A stretch of DNA of 64,000 nt, taken from NCBI GenBank assembly GCA_964631725.1, contig CAZVYX010000007.1:62001-126000 (forward strand). Direction: 5' to 3'. The position numbers and the translations under genes are program-made. Position 1 is the stretch's first letter. Each line of letters opens with the position of its first letter. Below are positions 27,103 through 35,804 of the stretch, one piece after another. A model generated the notes under the pieces. That model was not told where the DNA came from, did no database searches, and was given only the letters and a program-made list of their open reading frames with translations. Origin of the DNA: GCA-2731375 sp964631725. GTDB taxonomy: Bacteria; Pseudomonadota; Alphaproteobacteria; GCA-2731375.

Positions 27103-27729
27103 CTAGGCAGCGAAAGCGGCCGCCTCCACCGACAATTTCACTATCACGTCCCATTCTCCCTTTCGAACTGCCTCCCTTGGTGCAACCCAACTGCCACCGA
27201 CGCAACGAACGTTGCCCAGGGCCAGATAATCGGCGGCATTGTCGCGGCCGATCCCGCCCGTAGGACAAAAGATAAGGCTGGCGAAGGGTCCGGCAAGGGC
27301 ATTTAGGGTCGAACGTCCACCCATGGCCTCGGCGGGAAAAAATTTCAAATACCGTAAGCCAGCGCGCTGAGCCGCCATCGCCTCGCTGGCGGTGGCAATT
27401 CCCGGCAGAAACGGCATGCCATCGGCGGCCTCAACCAGGTCCGGTGCGAAGCCGGGTGAAACGGCAAAACAGGCGCCCGCCGCGCGGGCCCTGGCGAAGT
27501 CATCAATAGCCGTTACCGTGCCGACACCAGGCACCGCGCCGGGCACGCCGTGGGCAATCGCCTCAACCGCCGCCAGGGCGGCATCGGTGCGCAGGGTAAT
27601 CTCCAATGCTCGCAGACCGCCTTTCACCAGGGCCTCGGCCAGGGGAACAGCATCCTCGACCCGTTCGATGGTCAGCACGGGAATGACCGGAGCCAGGTCC
27701 ATCACCTGTTCGATCGTAAATTCGGTCAT
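27103..27729 (-). CDS. eda: 2-dehydro-3-deoxy-phosphogluconate aldolase
   Basis: KDPG aldolase of the Entner-Doudoroff pathway, 208 residues, making pyruvate and glyceraldehyde 3-phosphate. Seen are VIPVLTIERVEDAVPLAEAL, ALEITLRTDAAL with the catalytic Glu, GVGTV, SPGFAPD, YLKFFPAEAMGG with the Schiff-base Lys and CPTGGI for phosphate. The ATG at 27729 starts exactly at the family boundary; the frame is open further upstream but that stretch is antisense to kdgK. It is divergent from kdgK across 57 bases, forming a sugar-acid catabolic pair. Confidence 0.94.
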   Translation of the reverse strand: MTEFTIEQVMDLAPVIPVLTIERVEDAVPLAEALVKGGLRALEITLRTDAALAAVEAIAHGVPGAVPGVGTVTAIDDFARARAAGACFAVSPGFAPDLVEAADGMPFLPGIATASEAMAAQRAGLRYLKFFPAEAMGGRSTLNALAGPFASLIFCPTGGIGRDNAADYLALGNVRCVGGSWVAPREAVRKGEWDVIVKLSVEAAAFAA

Positions 27730-27786
27730 TGCCCGCCACCGCCTCTCATTGCCTGTTACCTGGCCCGATACTATAGTCCCGCCGGC

Positions 27787-28716
27787 ATGACGGACGAGAT
27801 GAAAATCGCCACAATCGGCGAATGTATGATTGAGCTGAGCAGCCGCCCGGACGGTGGATTGGCGCTGGCCTATGGCGGCGACACCTTGAACACGGCGGTC
27901 TATCTGGCCCGGCTTTGCCGTGACGATGCCATCAGCATCGACTACATCACGGCCCTGGGTGACGATCCCTACTCGGACGAAATGCTGGCATTCTGGCAAC
28001 GGGAGGGCATTGGTACGGACCGCGTGGCGCGCCTGCCCGGCCGTCTGCCCGGCCTCTATACAATCCGCACCGATGATCGGGGCGAGCGCAGCTTTCATTA
28101 TTGGCGCAGCGCCGCCGCCGCACGCGAGATGATGCAGGGCGAGAACGGCAAACACCTGGCCACGGCGCTGTGTGACTATGACCTGATTTATCTCTCAGGC
28201 ATTACCCTTTCGATCCTTAGTGTCGCGGACCGGGCCAAATTGCTCAACGCCCTTGATGATGCCGCCGGTGCCGGCGCCCGCATCGCCTTTGACTGCAACT
28301 ATCGCCCGCGCGGCTGGCCCGATGAACGCGCCGCCCGACGCAGCATGGATGAGATGTATCGCCGCAGCCACGTTGCCTTGCCCAGCCTGGACGACGAGTG
28401 CGCCCTGCACGGCGCCATGGATTTGGAAGATGCGGCCCAGCGCATTGTCGATTTGGGCGTCGGCGAAATTTGCCTCAAGGACGGTGCGGCGGGATGTTTG
28501 CAGCGGCTCGGTAAAAGCTCGCAAATCATTGCCGCGGAGAAAGACGTCGCGCCCGTGGATACCACCGCCGCCGGCGATAGCTTCAATGCCGCCTATCTTT
28601 ATCAGCGGCTGCGGGGCGAAACGGCGGATGCGGCAGCCCGGGCCGGCCATCGGCTGGCGGCGCGGGTTATCCAGTATCCCGGCGCGGTCATCCCGCCTGA
28701 TGCCATGCCCGAATAG
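27787..28716 (+). CDS. kdgK: 2-dehydro-3-deoxygluconokinase (PfkB family)
   Basis: PfkB-type sugar kinase of 309 residues that phosphorylates 2-keto-3-deoxygluconate, feeding the aldolase encoded divergently. The N-terminus IATIGECMIELS and YGGDTLNTAVYLARL fit the KdgK group, and the catalytic anion-hole motif is DTTAAGDSFNAAYL. The spacer to eda is only 57 bases; a TACTAT at 27769-27774 could be a -10 box, but the spacing to a -35 is poor. A histidine-phosphatase gene follows by 23 bases. Confidence 0.93.
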   Translation: MTDEMKIATIGECMIELSSRPDGGLALAYGGDTLNTAVYLARLCRDDAISIDYITALGDDPYSDEMLAFWQREGIGTDRVARLPGRLPGLYTIRTDDRGERSFHYWRSAAAAREMMQGENGKHLATALCDYDLIYLSGITLSILSVADRAKLLNALDDAAGAGARIAFDCNYRPRGWPDERAARRSMDEMYRRSHVALPSLDDECALHGAMDLEDAAQRIVDLGVGEICLKDGAAGCLQRLGKSSQIIAAEKDVAPVDTTAAGDSFNAAYLYQRLRGETADAAARAGHRLAARVIQYPGAVIPPDAMPE

Positions 28717-28739
28717 GCCCAGACCATGGAGTATCCAAT

Positions 28740-29459
28740 ATGAGCGACGCCCTAGACGGCACAACGGGACGCCGACGCATTTATCTGATGCGCCATGGCG
28801 AGGTGCGCTATTTCGATTCAGAAGGACGGGCGGTGCATCCGAAATTTGTCGATCTGACGGAACGGGGCCAATCGCAAGCGGCCGCGATGGGGGAGTTGCT
28901 GGCCGATGTGCCCTTTGACCGCGCCCTATCCACCGGCCTGCCCCGTACCATGCAAACGGCCCAGGGTGTCCTGGCCGGCCGTGAATTGATGCTGGAGGAA
29001 ATTCCCGATTTGAAGGAAATCCGCTCCGGCCCCATGGGCGACAAATCCCAGACACAGATCGATGCCGAGTTCATCTTTGGCATGGACGCGGCCCACGAAC
29101 CCGGCGCGCGCTTCGCCGGTGGAGATGTCTTTCAGGACTTCTATGACCGGGTTACCGGTGCTCTCGAGGCGTTGTTCCTGGAGCCGGGCTGGCGCAACCT
29201 GCTATTGGTCGCCCATGACGCCACCAACCGGATGCTGCTGGCCTGGGCCAGCTATGGCGGCCTGGCATCGGCGCGGGCCTTCGAACAGGATCCCGGTTGC
29301 CTGAACGTAATCGATGCGGATGTCTCGAATGGCGAAATACTGCGCCGGGTGCTCAAGTTGGCCAATCTTACCCCGGTCAATCATTCCAAACTGGGCAACA
29401 ATCTGACAAGCATGGAGCAGGTCTTCGACTATCGCCGGCAGGTTTTGGCGAAGTCATGA
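28740..29459 (+). CDS. Histidine phosphatase (phosphoglycerate mutase-like) family protein
   Basis: Phosphohydrolase or mutase of 239 residues with the RHG signature in YLMRHGEVRYF, the STGLPRTMQTAQ region with the second phosphate-binding Arg, an acid residue in LKEIRSGPMG and the later catalytic histidine in LLVAHDATNRM. It lies downstream of kdgK on the same strand and probably on the same transcript, which suggests a sugar-phosphate substrate, but this is inference. Confidence 0.9.
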   Translation: MSDALDGTTGRRRIYLMRHGEVRYFDSEGRAVHPKFVDLTERGQSQAAAMGELLADVPFDRALSTGLPRTMQTAQGVLAGRELMLEEIPDLKEIRSGPMGDKSQTQIDAEFIFGMDAAHEPGARFAGGDVFQDFYDRVTGALEALFLEPGWRNLLLVAHDATNRMLLAWASYGGLASARAFEQDPGCLNVIDADVSNGEILRRVLKLANLTPVNHSKLGNNLTSMEQVFDYRRQVLAKS

Positions 29460-29540
29460 GCGGCATCGACAATAGCCGGGCCATTGCATAGAGTTGCACC
29501 GACTCTTGGGGTTCATCAGATAATTTGCGACGGGTTCGCC

Positions 29541-30341
29541 ATGCGCTTCATCCATATGACAGACCTGCACATCACGGCCAAGGATCAGCCCCTCTACGGT
29601 CTGTCGCCCCACGCCCGTTTGCATGCGGCCATCGAATGCATCAACCGGGATTTCGACGACGTGGCCTTCGTGGTGATGACCGGCGATCTGGCGAACAAGG
29701 GGAAAGAGGCGGAATACGAAGCCTTGCGCGACATCCTGGGCGAACTGGATATGCCCCACTATCTGTTGATGGGCAATCACGACAGACGGGCCGCTTTCCG
29801 GCAGGTCTTTGACGACGTACCGGTGGACGACAACGGTTTCGTGCAATATGCCTTCACGGTGGAGGATAGCCGTTTCATCGTCATGGACACGCTGGACGAA
29901 GGCAAGGTGAGCGGGCTGCTTTGCTCCCAACGTCTGGACTGGCTGGCCGGTGAATTGGAGACAAATACGGCGCGTAACAGCTATCTATTCTTGCATCATC
30001 CGCCCCTGCGTATCGAGGGCGGCAAGGCGCTGGCGGGAATGATCGGCGACGGCCGGATCAAACATATCTTCTTCGGCCACGTCCACCGACCCCTGCACGG
30101 CAGTTGGCGGGGCATTCCCATATCCAGCCAGCACTCCACGGTGCATCAGTTTGTCTACAAATTCGGTGACCCGGTCACCCAGGGCGTTCACGAACCGCCG
30201 ACCTTCGCCGCGGTCAACATGGTGGCCGGCAACGTGATGATTATTCCGCACGCCTATCTTGACGACAGCCCCCGCTTCGTCATGCGCAACAAGGAAGCGG
30301 CCCGCGCCGCCACGCCGGAAGAGCTTCCCCCCCTGCCCTAG
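29541..30341 (+). CDS. Metallophosphoesterase, CpdA-like
   Basis: Calcineurin-fold phosphodiesterase of 266 residues with motifs HMTDLHI, GDLANKG, GNHDRR, LHHPP and FFGHVHRP that bind a dinuclear metal centre. Such proteins include 3',5'-cAMP phosphodiesterase CpdA and glycerophosphodiesterases. The ATG at 29541 directly precedes the first strand RFIHMTDLH; the in-frame sequence upstream to 29484 does not look coding. It may work with the GDPD or in cyclic-nucleotide turnover; the sequence does not decide. Confidence 0.9.
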   Translation: MRFIHMTDLHITAKDQPLYGLSPHARLHAAIECINRDFDDVAFVVMTGDLANKGKEAEYEALRDILGELDMPHYLLMGNHDRRAAFRQVFDDVPVDDNGFVQYAFTVEDSRFIVMDTLDEGKVSGLLCSQRLDWLAGELETNTARNSYLFLHHPPLRIEGGKALAGMIGDGRIKHIFFGHVHRPLHGSWRGIPISSQHSTVHQFVYKFGDPVTQGVHEPPTFAAVNMVAGNVMIIPHAYLDDSPRFVMRNKEAARAATPEELPPLP

Positions 30342-30351
30342 CGGCACTCCT

Positions 30352-32832
30352 CTAGGAGACCACGCGTGAGCCTGGAAAACAGGCCGTCGCCGTGGTGCCC
30401 ACCTCGACTTCGCTGGTCAGTCGCAAGCTGCCGCCATGACTTTCAAGTAGCCGCTTGGTGATGGCGAGGCCAAGACCGGTGCCTTCTTCGGAACTCGTCA
30501 TCGCGCTTTCCAGACGGATAAACGGTTGCTGCACCCGTTCAATATCATTGGCTGCCATGCCGGCGCCGGCATCGCTGATGCGAAAACACAAACCGCCCGC
30601 TTCATCAATCCCACTCGTCAGGGTTATGGTCGTGTCCGGGCGGGTAAATTTGACCGCATTGGACAGCAGGTTCAGCAGGATCTGCCGTAGTTGCCGTTCG
30701 TCACCCCGCAGCCGGGCACCCTCCGCCAACAGCCGCAGGTCTATCGCCACGTCTTTCTCATCGGCGCGGCTGCGCAACAGGCGGACGCAGTCCTCGGCGA
30801 CCGGGTCGACCTCGAAAATCTCCTCGGCACGATCCAGCTGGCCGGCCTCGATCCGCGATAGATCAAGAATGTCGGATATCAAGGCCAATAGATGTTCGCC
30901 GCTTTGATGAATGTCCTTGGCATAGTCACCATACCGTTCATCACCCAGCGGCCCGAACAGTTCCTGCTGCATGATTTCCGAAAAGCCGATGATGGCATTC
31001 AAAGGAGTGCGCAGTTCGTGGGAGAAATGAGCCAGGAATTGCGATTTGGCGCGATTGGCCTGCTCCGCCTCCTCCTTGGCCGCGATTACAGCGGCCTCGG
31101 CGGCCTTGCGCTGGGAAATATCAATAATTGAAACCTGGGTCGCCGAACGGCCTTCCCAGATCACCGCTTGCGCCAACTGGTCAACCCAAATGCCGTTCCC
31201 GTCCTTGTGCCGGGCCCACAGATCATAGTGCTCCGGTGCGGGCTGGTTCAACAGCCGCGCGCTACGGCGGCCGCCAACCATTTCCCTGAACTCCGGCATG
31301 ATGAAATCATTGACATCCGCGCCAAGCATTTCTTCCGCGTCGTAGCCGAGCAGATGCGCCAGCGCATCGTTCGCGAAGACCATTTTTTCGTCCTGGATAA
31401 TACCGATGCCCTGTAGCGAGCCGACGGTTAATGTACGGTATCGCTCCTCGCTTTGACGCAGCGCTTCCTCGGCCTTCTTGCGTTCGGTGATATCGAACAG
31501 CACCAAAATGGTTTCGCCGCCCGGAAGGCGCTGTTCATGCTGCAAAATGACACGCCCGTCCTGGCGCTGCATTTCCAACGGTCCCGACGGATCGGCATGC
31601 TTCGCCAGGCGCCATTGCACCCATGCTTCATCGGCCTCGTCATCGAATGGGATCACGCCAGACCCGGCCAAAACTCTGACGATCGTCTCGAACGAAGTGC
31701 CGGGGACCAACACATCGGCGCGCGGCTGGGCCAGTTCACGGTAAAAGTCATTGCAGACAACCAGCCGATCATCGGCATCATACAGCGCGATGGCGCTGCC
31801 CAGACCCTGGATGGCATTGGTCAGCATGGTTTGTGCCGCCAGGGCCTTTTCCTGCTGCTGAACTTCATTCGTGACGTCGCGCGATGTACCGCGATAGCCG
31901 GCAAATTTGCCGAAGCGGTCAAAGATCGGAAATCCGCTGGTGCGGACCACGAGTCTGTCGCCATTACGATTCCGCGTTGAATATTCAAAATCGCGGAAGG
32001 GCCGGCGGTTCAATAGATCAGCCCGATGGTCACGCCAAAGAGGCTCGGTGTCGGGATCCGCATTGGCCAACTCCCAACGGGTGGCGCCGAAAAGGCGCGC
32101 GGGATCATATTTTTCATCGGGCGCATTCGCTAATGGGCTTCTTACGTAGCGCAGATCCTCGTCCTGATCCCAAAACCATTCGCCCGAGGCTTCCCCGTAT
32201 TGTTTCAGATCCTCTATCGTCACCGCCAATTCCGCCATGCCGCGGCGCAAACCATCATATTGATGCAGCAAATAACCCAGCATCATGGTCAGAATCGTGA
32301 ATCCAGCCAGGACGGGCAGGGCCAATTTTCGGAACAGACCAAGTGCAAACTGAAAATCCGGCAGCGCAAAAATCCAGAGGAGACTGGCGGCGCTGACCAC
32401 GAGGCCAAGCAAGATGCAGAAGGGCAAAATCTCCCGATCGGTGCGATCCCCCCGTATTCGCAACGCCACGACACCGATCAGGGCCGCGGTGATGATCGAT
32501 CCAGTCCCCGCCAATGCGCCGGAGCCGCCCAGATATAGCCTATAGCCCGCAACCAATATGGCCGCTATCGCAGCAGCGATGGCGCCGCCAAAGGGCCCAG
32601 CCAGGGCCAGTAATACATTGCGTCCGTCGAGGATGATACCGGGCGCCAAATGCACCGGCATCTGCATGCCCAGGAGCGCGATGGTCCCGAACAAGAGGCC
32701 GGTTACCACGGAACGGGCGTATGGCCGTTCCGCCGGCAACCAGCGGCGCAACGCCGCATAGATGAATGTCAGACAGATCAATAGCGCCAGATTGACGATC
32801 AGACCCGTACCCAGACTATCCATTTTCAGCAT
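30352..32832 (-). CDS. Membrane PAS sensor histidine kinase
   Basis: An 826-residue hybrid-free sensor kinase. The first 200 residues hold about six hydrophobic helices of the 5TM-5TMR_LYT type seen in LytS-like sensors, followed by three PAS domains (roughly 215-325, 335-455 and 460-580). Next come a HisKA domain with the phospho-acceptor in FSHELRTPLNAIIGFSE and an HATPase with LLNLLSNAVKF, DAGAGM and GTGLGLAI. No receiver domain or response regulator is adjacent. The ATG at 32832 is chosen; a TTG at 32844 lacks room for a ribosome site. An inverted repeat lies just upstream. Confidence 0.92.
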   Translation of the reverse strand: MLKMDSLGTGLIVNLALLICLTFIYAALRRWLPAERPYARSVVTGLLFGTIALLGMQMPVHLAPGIILDGRNVLLALAGPFGGAIAAAIAAILVAGYRLYLGGSGALAGTGSIITAALIGVVALRIRGDRTDREILPFCILLGLVVSAASLLWIFALPDFQFALGLFRKLALPVLAGFTILTMMLGYLLHQYDGLRRGMAELAVTIEDLKQYGEASGEWFWDQDEDLRYVRSPLANAPDEKYDPARLFGATRWELANADPDTEPLWRDHRADLLNRRPFRDFEYSTRNRNGDRLVVRTSGFPIFDRFGKFAGYRGTSRDVTNEVQQQEKALAAQTMLTNAIQGLGSAIALYDADDRLVVCNDFYRELAQPRADVLVPGTSFETIVRVLAGSGVIPFDDEADEAWVQWRLAKHADPSGPLEMQRQDGRVILQHEQRLPGGETILVLFDITERKKAEEALRQSEERYRTLTVGSLQGIGIIQDEKMVFANDALAHLLGYDAEEMLGADVNDFIMPEFREMVGGRRSARLLNQPAPEHYDLWARHKDGNGIWVDQLAQAVIWEGRSATQVSIIDISQRKAAEAAVIAAKEEAEQANRAKSQFLAHFSHELRTPLNAIIGFSEIMQQELFGPLGDERYGDYAKDIHQSGEHLLALISDILDLSRIEAGQLDRAEEIFEVDPVAEDCVRLLRSRADEKDVAIDLRLLAEGARLRGDERQLRQILLNLLSNAVKFTRPDTTITLTSGIDEAGGLCFRISDAGAGMAANDIERVQQPFIRLESAMTSSEEGTGLGLAITKRLLESHGGSLRLTSEVEVGTTATACFPGSRVVS

Positions 32833-32891
32833 GCCGAAGTTCAACCCCCACCGGCTTCGCGCTGCGTATTCCCAAATTATTGGCAGGAAAT

Positions 32892-32923
32892 ATTAACCCA
32901 ATTGATGTTTCCCATGGGTTAAT
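32892..32923. promoter_or_regulatory. Nine-base inverted repeat upstream of the kinase gene
   Basis: ATTAACCCA at 32892-32900 is mirrored by TGGGTTAAT at 32915-32923, perfect over nine pairs with a 14-base spacer. It sits 60-90 bases upstream of the histidine kinase start. It could be an operator or an RNA hairpin; no T-run follows in either direction, so a terminator is unlikely. Confidence 0.4.
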
Positions 32924-33018
32924 GGTTTGGACTGGCCGCCTGCCCTGCTACAGCTCGATCGGCCCCTGCGAGCTCGCTTCTTTCGGTCTGTCCGGCACAA
33001 TTCGACGGCATTCAAACC

Positions 33019-34059
33019 TCAATCCGCCTCCAACATCACCTTGATTTGTGTATTGGGATTTTTCAACGCCTCGAAAGCGGTCGGAAAAGCCGCCAGATCG
33101 ACCTTGTCGCTAACCATCGCCGCCGTATCGATCCGCCCTTCGCCCAGCAGATGCACGACAGTCGAGAAATCCTCCTGGCGATAGACAAAAGCGAAGCTGA
33201 TATCCAGTTCCTTGACCAGTGCCTTGGTGGGGAACAGATGATCACCCGCCATGCACAATCCGACGACGACGATTTGCGCGTCGGGAGAGGCGTAGTCCAC
33301 GGCCAATTGCAAACTACCCGGCACGCCGACACAGTCGAATACCACACGTGGCGGACCGCCGGCGGCCTCCGCCGCCTGGCCGGGCACATCGCCCGCACCA
33401 GCATCCACGACCGCCGTCGCACCCAACACCAGGGATTGCTCGGACCGCGCGGGCACCAGATCACTAACCACGATATGCTGGGCGCCAAAGAAGCGGCACC
33501 ACATCGCGACCGTCAGTCCGACCGGCCCCGCGCCAATGATCAAAACCCGGTCACCGGGCACCAAACGGGCCTTGCGCACGGCGTTGAGCCCGACGGCCAG
33601 GGGTTCCACCAAGGCGCCTTCCCTGAAACTAACGCCATCGGGCAGCCGAATGGTTTCCCTTGCACCGACCCGGCAGTATTCGGCATAAGCACCCGGCAGG
33701 GCGGCCGAGCCGCGATTGATACCCTTGGGGCAGCGATAGCCGCGGCCCGCCTTGCACCATGCGCATTCACCACAGCCGATCCAGGGCAGCGCCGTAACGC
33801 GGTCGCCCTGATGCCAGTGGCGCTTGGCTTCGCCGCCGGCCTCGACCACTTCACCGGCGAACTCATGCCCCATTACGCAGCCGGGATGCATCATGCGCCA
33901 ACCCACATTCGGATCCGTGTTTTCCGACATATGCAGATCGGTACCGCAGATACCACAGGCGCCAACCTTTAGGATCAAATCGGTCTGCCCCGGTTCCGGA
34001 TCGGGAATATCCTCGACAACCAGGGGCGAGCCGATAGCCTGAATTACCGCCGCTTTCAT
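33019..34059 (-). CDS. Zinc-dependent alcohol dehydrogenase (MDR family)
   Basis: NAD(P)-dependent medium-chain dehydrogenase of 346 residues. Catalytic zinc ligands lie in GACGICGTDLH and GHEFAGEV, the structural zinc site is GCGECAWCKAGRGYRC, and the Rossmann loop is IIGAGPVGLTVAM. It resembles sorbitol/threonine dehydrogenase-like members that oxidise polyols or secondary alcohols. It is the last gene of the seven-gene minus-strand operon (38-base gap to the dioxygenase), where it may oxidise a hydroxylated intermediate. Confidence 0.92.
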   Translation of the reverse strand: MKAAVIQAIGSPLVVEDIPDPEPGQTDLILKVGACGICGTDLHMSENTDPNVGWRMMHPGCVMGHEFAGEVVEAGGEAKRHWHQGDRVTALPWIGCGECAWCKAGRGYRCPKGINRGSAALPGAYAEYCRVGARETIRLPDGVSFREGALVEPLAVGLNAVRKARLVPGDRVLIIGAGPVGLTVAMWCRFFGAQHIVVSDLVPARSEQSLVLGATAVVDAGAGDVPGQAAEAAGGPPRVVFDCVGVPGSLQLAVDYASPDAQIVVVGLCMAGDHLFPTKALVKELDISFAFVYRQEDFSTVVHLLGEGRIDTAAMVSDKVDLAAFPTAFEALKNPNTQIKVMLEAD

Positions 34060-34097
34060 CTGTTCGTCCTTTCCATTTCCTTGCCGCGCACGACTGC

Positions 34098-35102
34098 TTA
34101 AAGCGGGTCAACCAAGGGCGGCTCATCTTCCCCGCCGGTTTCCGCCGCCACATCGGGTGTTGCATAGTGGAGGAAGCTGTCAGGCAGGCCACCGCCCCAA
34201 TAGACGCCGGTGCCGCGTTCCTGTTCATTCCAGATAATCGGTTGGAAATCCGGCGCGAAGACAAGATAGCCGCCGGAATAGACCTCGACCCGGTTGCCGC
34301 CGGGTTCGTAGGAATAGAGATAGAAGGCCTGGGAATTGTTGTGTTTGGCCGGGCCGGTTTCGATGAAGATGCCGTTCTCGCTCAGGATATCGGCGGTACG
34401 CAACACATCCTCGCGGTTGTCGATCCAAAAGGAGACGTGGTGCAGCCGGCCCCGCGCGCCCTTTGCATCAGCCACATAGGCGAGTTCATGATGCACCGCC
34501 GTCGTGCTCATCCAGGAGCCGACCTCGAAGGCGCCGTTCTGGTAGACCACCTGTTCGCGCAGGCGGAGGCCGAGCATCCCTTCCACGAATTCCCGGTTCG
34601 GGCCAACTTCCTTGCTCAGTAACGCCAGATGGTCCAGCCGCCGCACACCGGCGCCGCGGCCGGAATAGCGCATGGGCTGGTTCTTGAGGGCCGAACGTTT
34701 GTCCTCGGGCGCGGCATAGCGTTGCTCTTCGTAGTAAACCTCCATCAGATGGCCATCGGGATCGCGAAAACGATAGCAACGGCCATGGCCGAAATCACCG
34801 TTCGACCAGCCAATACCCAGGCCGGTGTTTTCGATCGCCGCCGCCCGGCGTTCCAGCGCCGCCTCGCTGACGGCGCGCCAGGCAACATGGCCAATACCGG
34901 GCGCCGGCGCCTCGGTCAGCTTGAAGGAGGTTGTTGCATAATCGCCATAGCCCCGAAGGTAGACCGACTGTCCTTCTTCATGCACCGCTTCCAAACCCAA
35001 CAGTTCGGTGAAGTACCACAGGCTTTCCACCGGCTTCGGCGTCAGCAACTCGATATGACCCAGGTGCGCTATATCCTGAAGCAGCTCGGCGTCCCCATTC
35101 AT
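34098..35102 (-). CDS. Extradiol ring-cleavage dioxygenase (VOC, type I)
   Basis: Fe(II)-dependent two-domain extradiol dioxygenase of 334 residues, related to catechol 2,3-dioxygenase and BphC. The three iron ligands are in place in the C-terminal domain: His of RRLDHLALL, His of GRLHHVSFWID and Glu of NRVEVYSGGY. It would cleave a catechol next to the diol, with oxygen, to a 2-hydroxymuconate semialdehyde-type product. Its neighbours (amidohydrolase, GST, alcohol dehydrogenase) make a meta-cleavage-like route possible, although no typical hydrolase/tautomerase set is present. Confidence 0.9.
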   Translation of the reverse strand: MNGDAELLQDIAHLGHIELLTPKPVESLWYFTELLGLEAVHEEGQSVYLRGYGDYATTSFKLTEAPAPGIGHVAWRAVSEAALERRAAAIENTGLGIGWSNGDFGHGRCYRFRDPDGHLMEVYYEEQRYAAPEDKRSALKNQPMRYSGRGAGVRRLDHLALLSKEVGPNREFVEGMLGLRLREQVVYQNGAFEVGSWMSTTAVHHELAYVADAKGARGRLHHVSFWIDNREDVLRTADILSENGIFIETGPAKHNNSQAFYLYSYEPGGNRVEVYSGGYLVFAPDFQPIIWNEQERGTGVYWGGGLPDSFLHYATPDVAAETGGEDEPPLVDPL

Positions 35103-35116
35103 GCCCCTACCTCCCG

Positions 35117-35803
35117 CTATCGGGTAACCATCTTAAGGGCATCCTCGGCGAATTTCTTGGCGCCCTTGCCCTCGCCCTGTTTCAGCTTCGCCATATCAAA
35201 GGGCACCTTGGTGCCCTTTTGGCAGGCCGGACGCGCCGCCAGGCGGTCCATCCAGGCCTGCAGGTTCGGCAGGCCGTCGACATCGACACCAGACCATTTG
35301 TGCGTCCGCACCCAACACCAGTTGGCAATATCGGCGATGGAATAGTCCCCCGCCAGATATTCATTGCCGTCCAGGCCCCGCTCCAACACCTCGAACAGGC
35401 GCCGGGTTTCCTTTTGATAACGGTCGATGGCCGGCTGAATTTTTTCCGGGAAATAGCGGTAGAAAACATTGGCCTGGCCCATCATGGGACCAATACCACC
35501 CATCTGGAACATCAGCCATTGCATCACCAGACTGCGCCCCTTCACGTCCGCCGGCATCAGACGGCCGGTCTTTTCCGCCAGATAGACCATGATGGCGCCG
35601 GTCTCGAAAACCACGAAATCATCGGCTTCCCGGTCCACGATCACCGGGATGCGGCCGTTCGGGTTCATGGCCAGAAAGCTTTCCGTTTTCTGATCGCCTT
35701 CGCTCAGCTTGATCTCATGCACCTCGTAGGGCAACTCCAGCTCTTCCAGGGTGACGGAGGCTTTCCAGCCGTTCGGCGTGGATGCGGTATAGAGATCAAT
35801 CAT
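35117..35803 (-). CDS. Glutathione S-transferase, YghU/Ure2p-like
   Basis: A 228-residue GST of the nu/Ure2p-like type: LYTASTPNGWKASVTLEELELPY at the start, then NPNGRIPVIVD and FETGAIMVYLAEKTG in the thioredoxin domain, and a helical C-terminal domain with YLAGDYSIADIANWCW. Such proteins can reduce peroxides, conjugate electrophiles or isomerise ring-cleavage products. The ATG at 35803 follows GAGGA and starts one base after the preceding stop, so translation is coupled within the operon. Confidence 0.92.
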   Translation of the reverse strand: MIDLYTASTPNGWKASVTLEELELPYEVHEIKLSEGDQKTESFLAMNPNGRIPVIVDREADDFVVFETGAIMVYLAEKTGRLMPADVKGRSLVMQWLMFQMGGIGPMMGQANVFYRYFPEKIQPAIDRYQKETRRLFEVLERGLDGNEYLAGDYSIADIANWCWVRTHKWSGVDVDGLPNLQAWMDRLAARPACQKGTKVPFDMAKLKQGEGKGAKKFAEDALKMVTR

Positions 35804-35804
35804 T

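Noticed and set aside
27103..28155. 350-codon version of the KDPG aldolase
   Set aside because: The extra 142 residues are antisense to kdgK; the aldolase domain begins exactly at the ATG at 27729.
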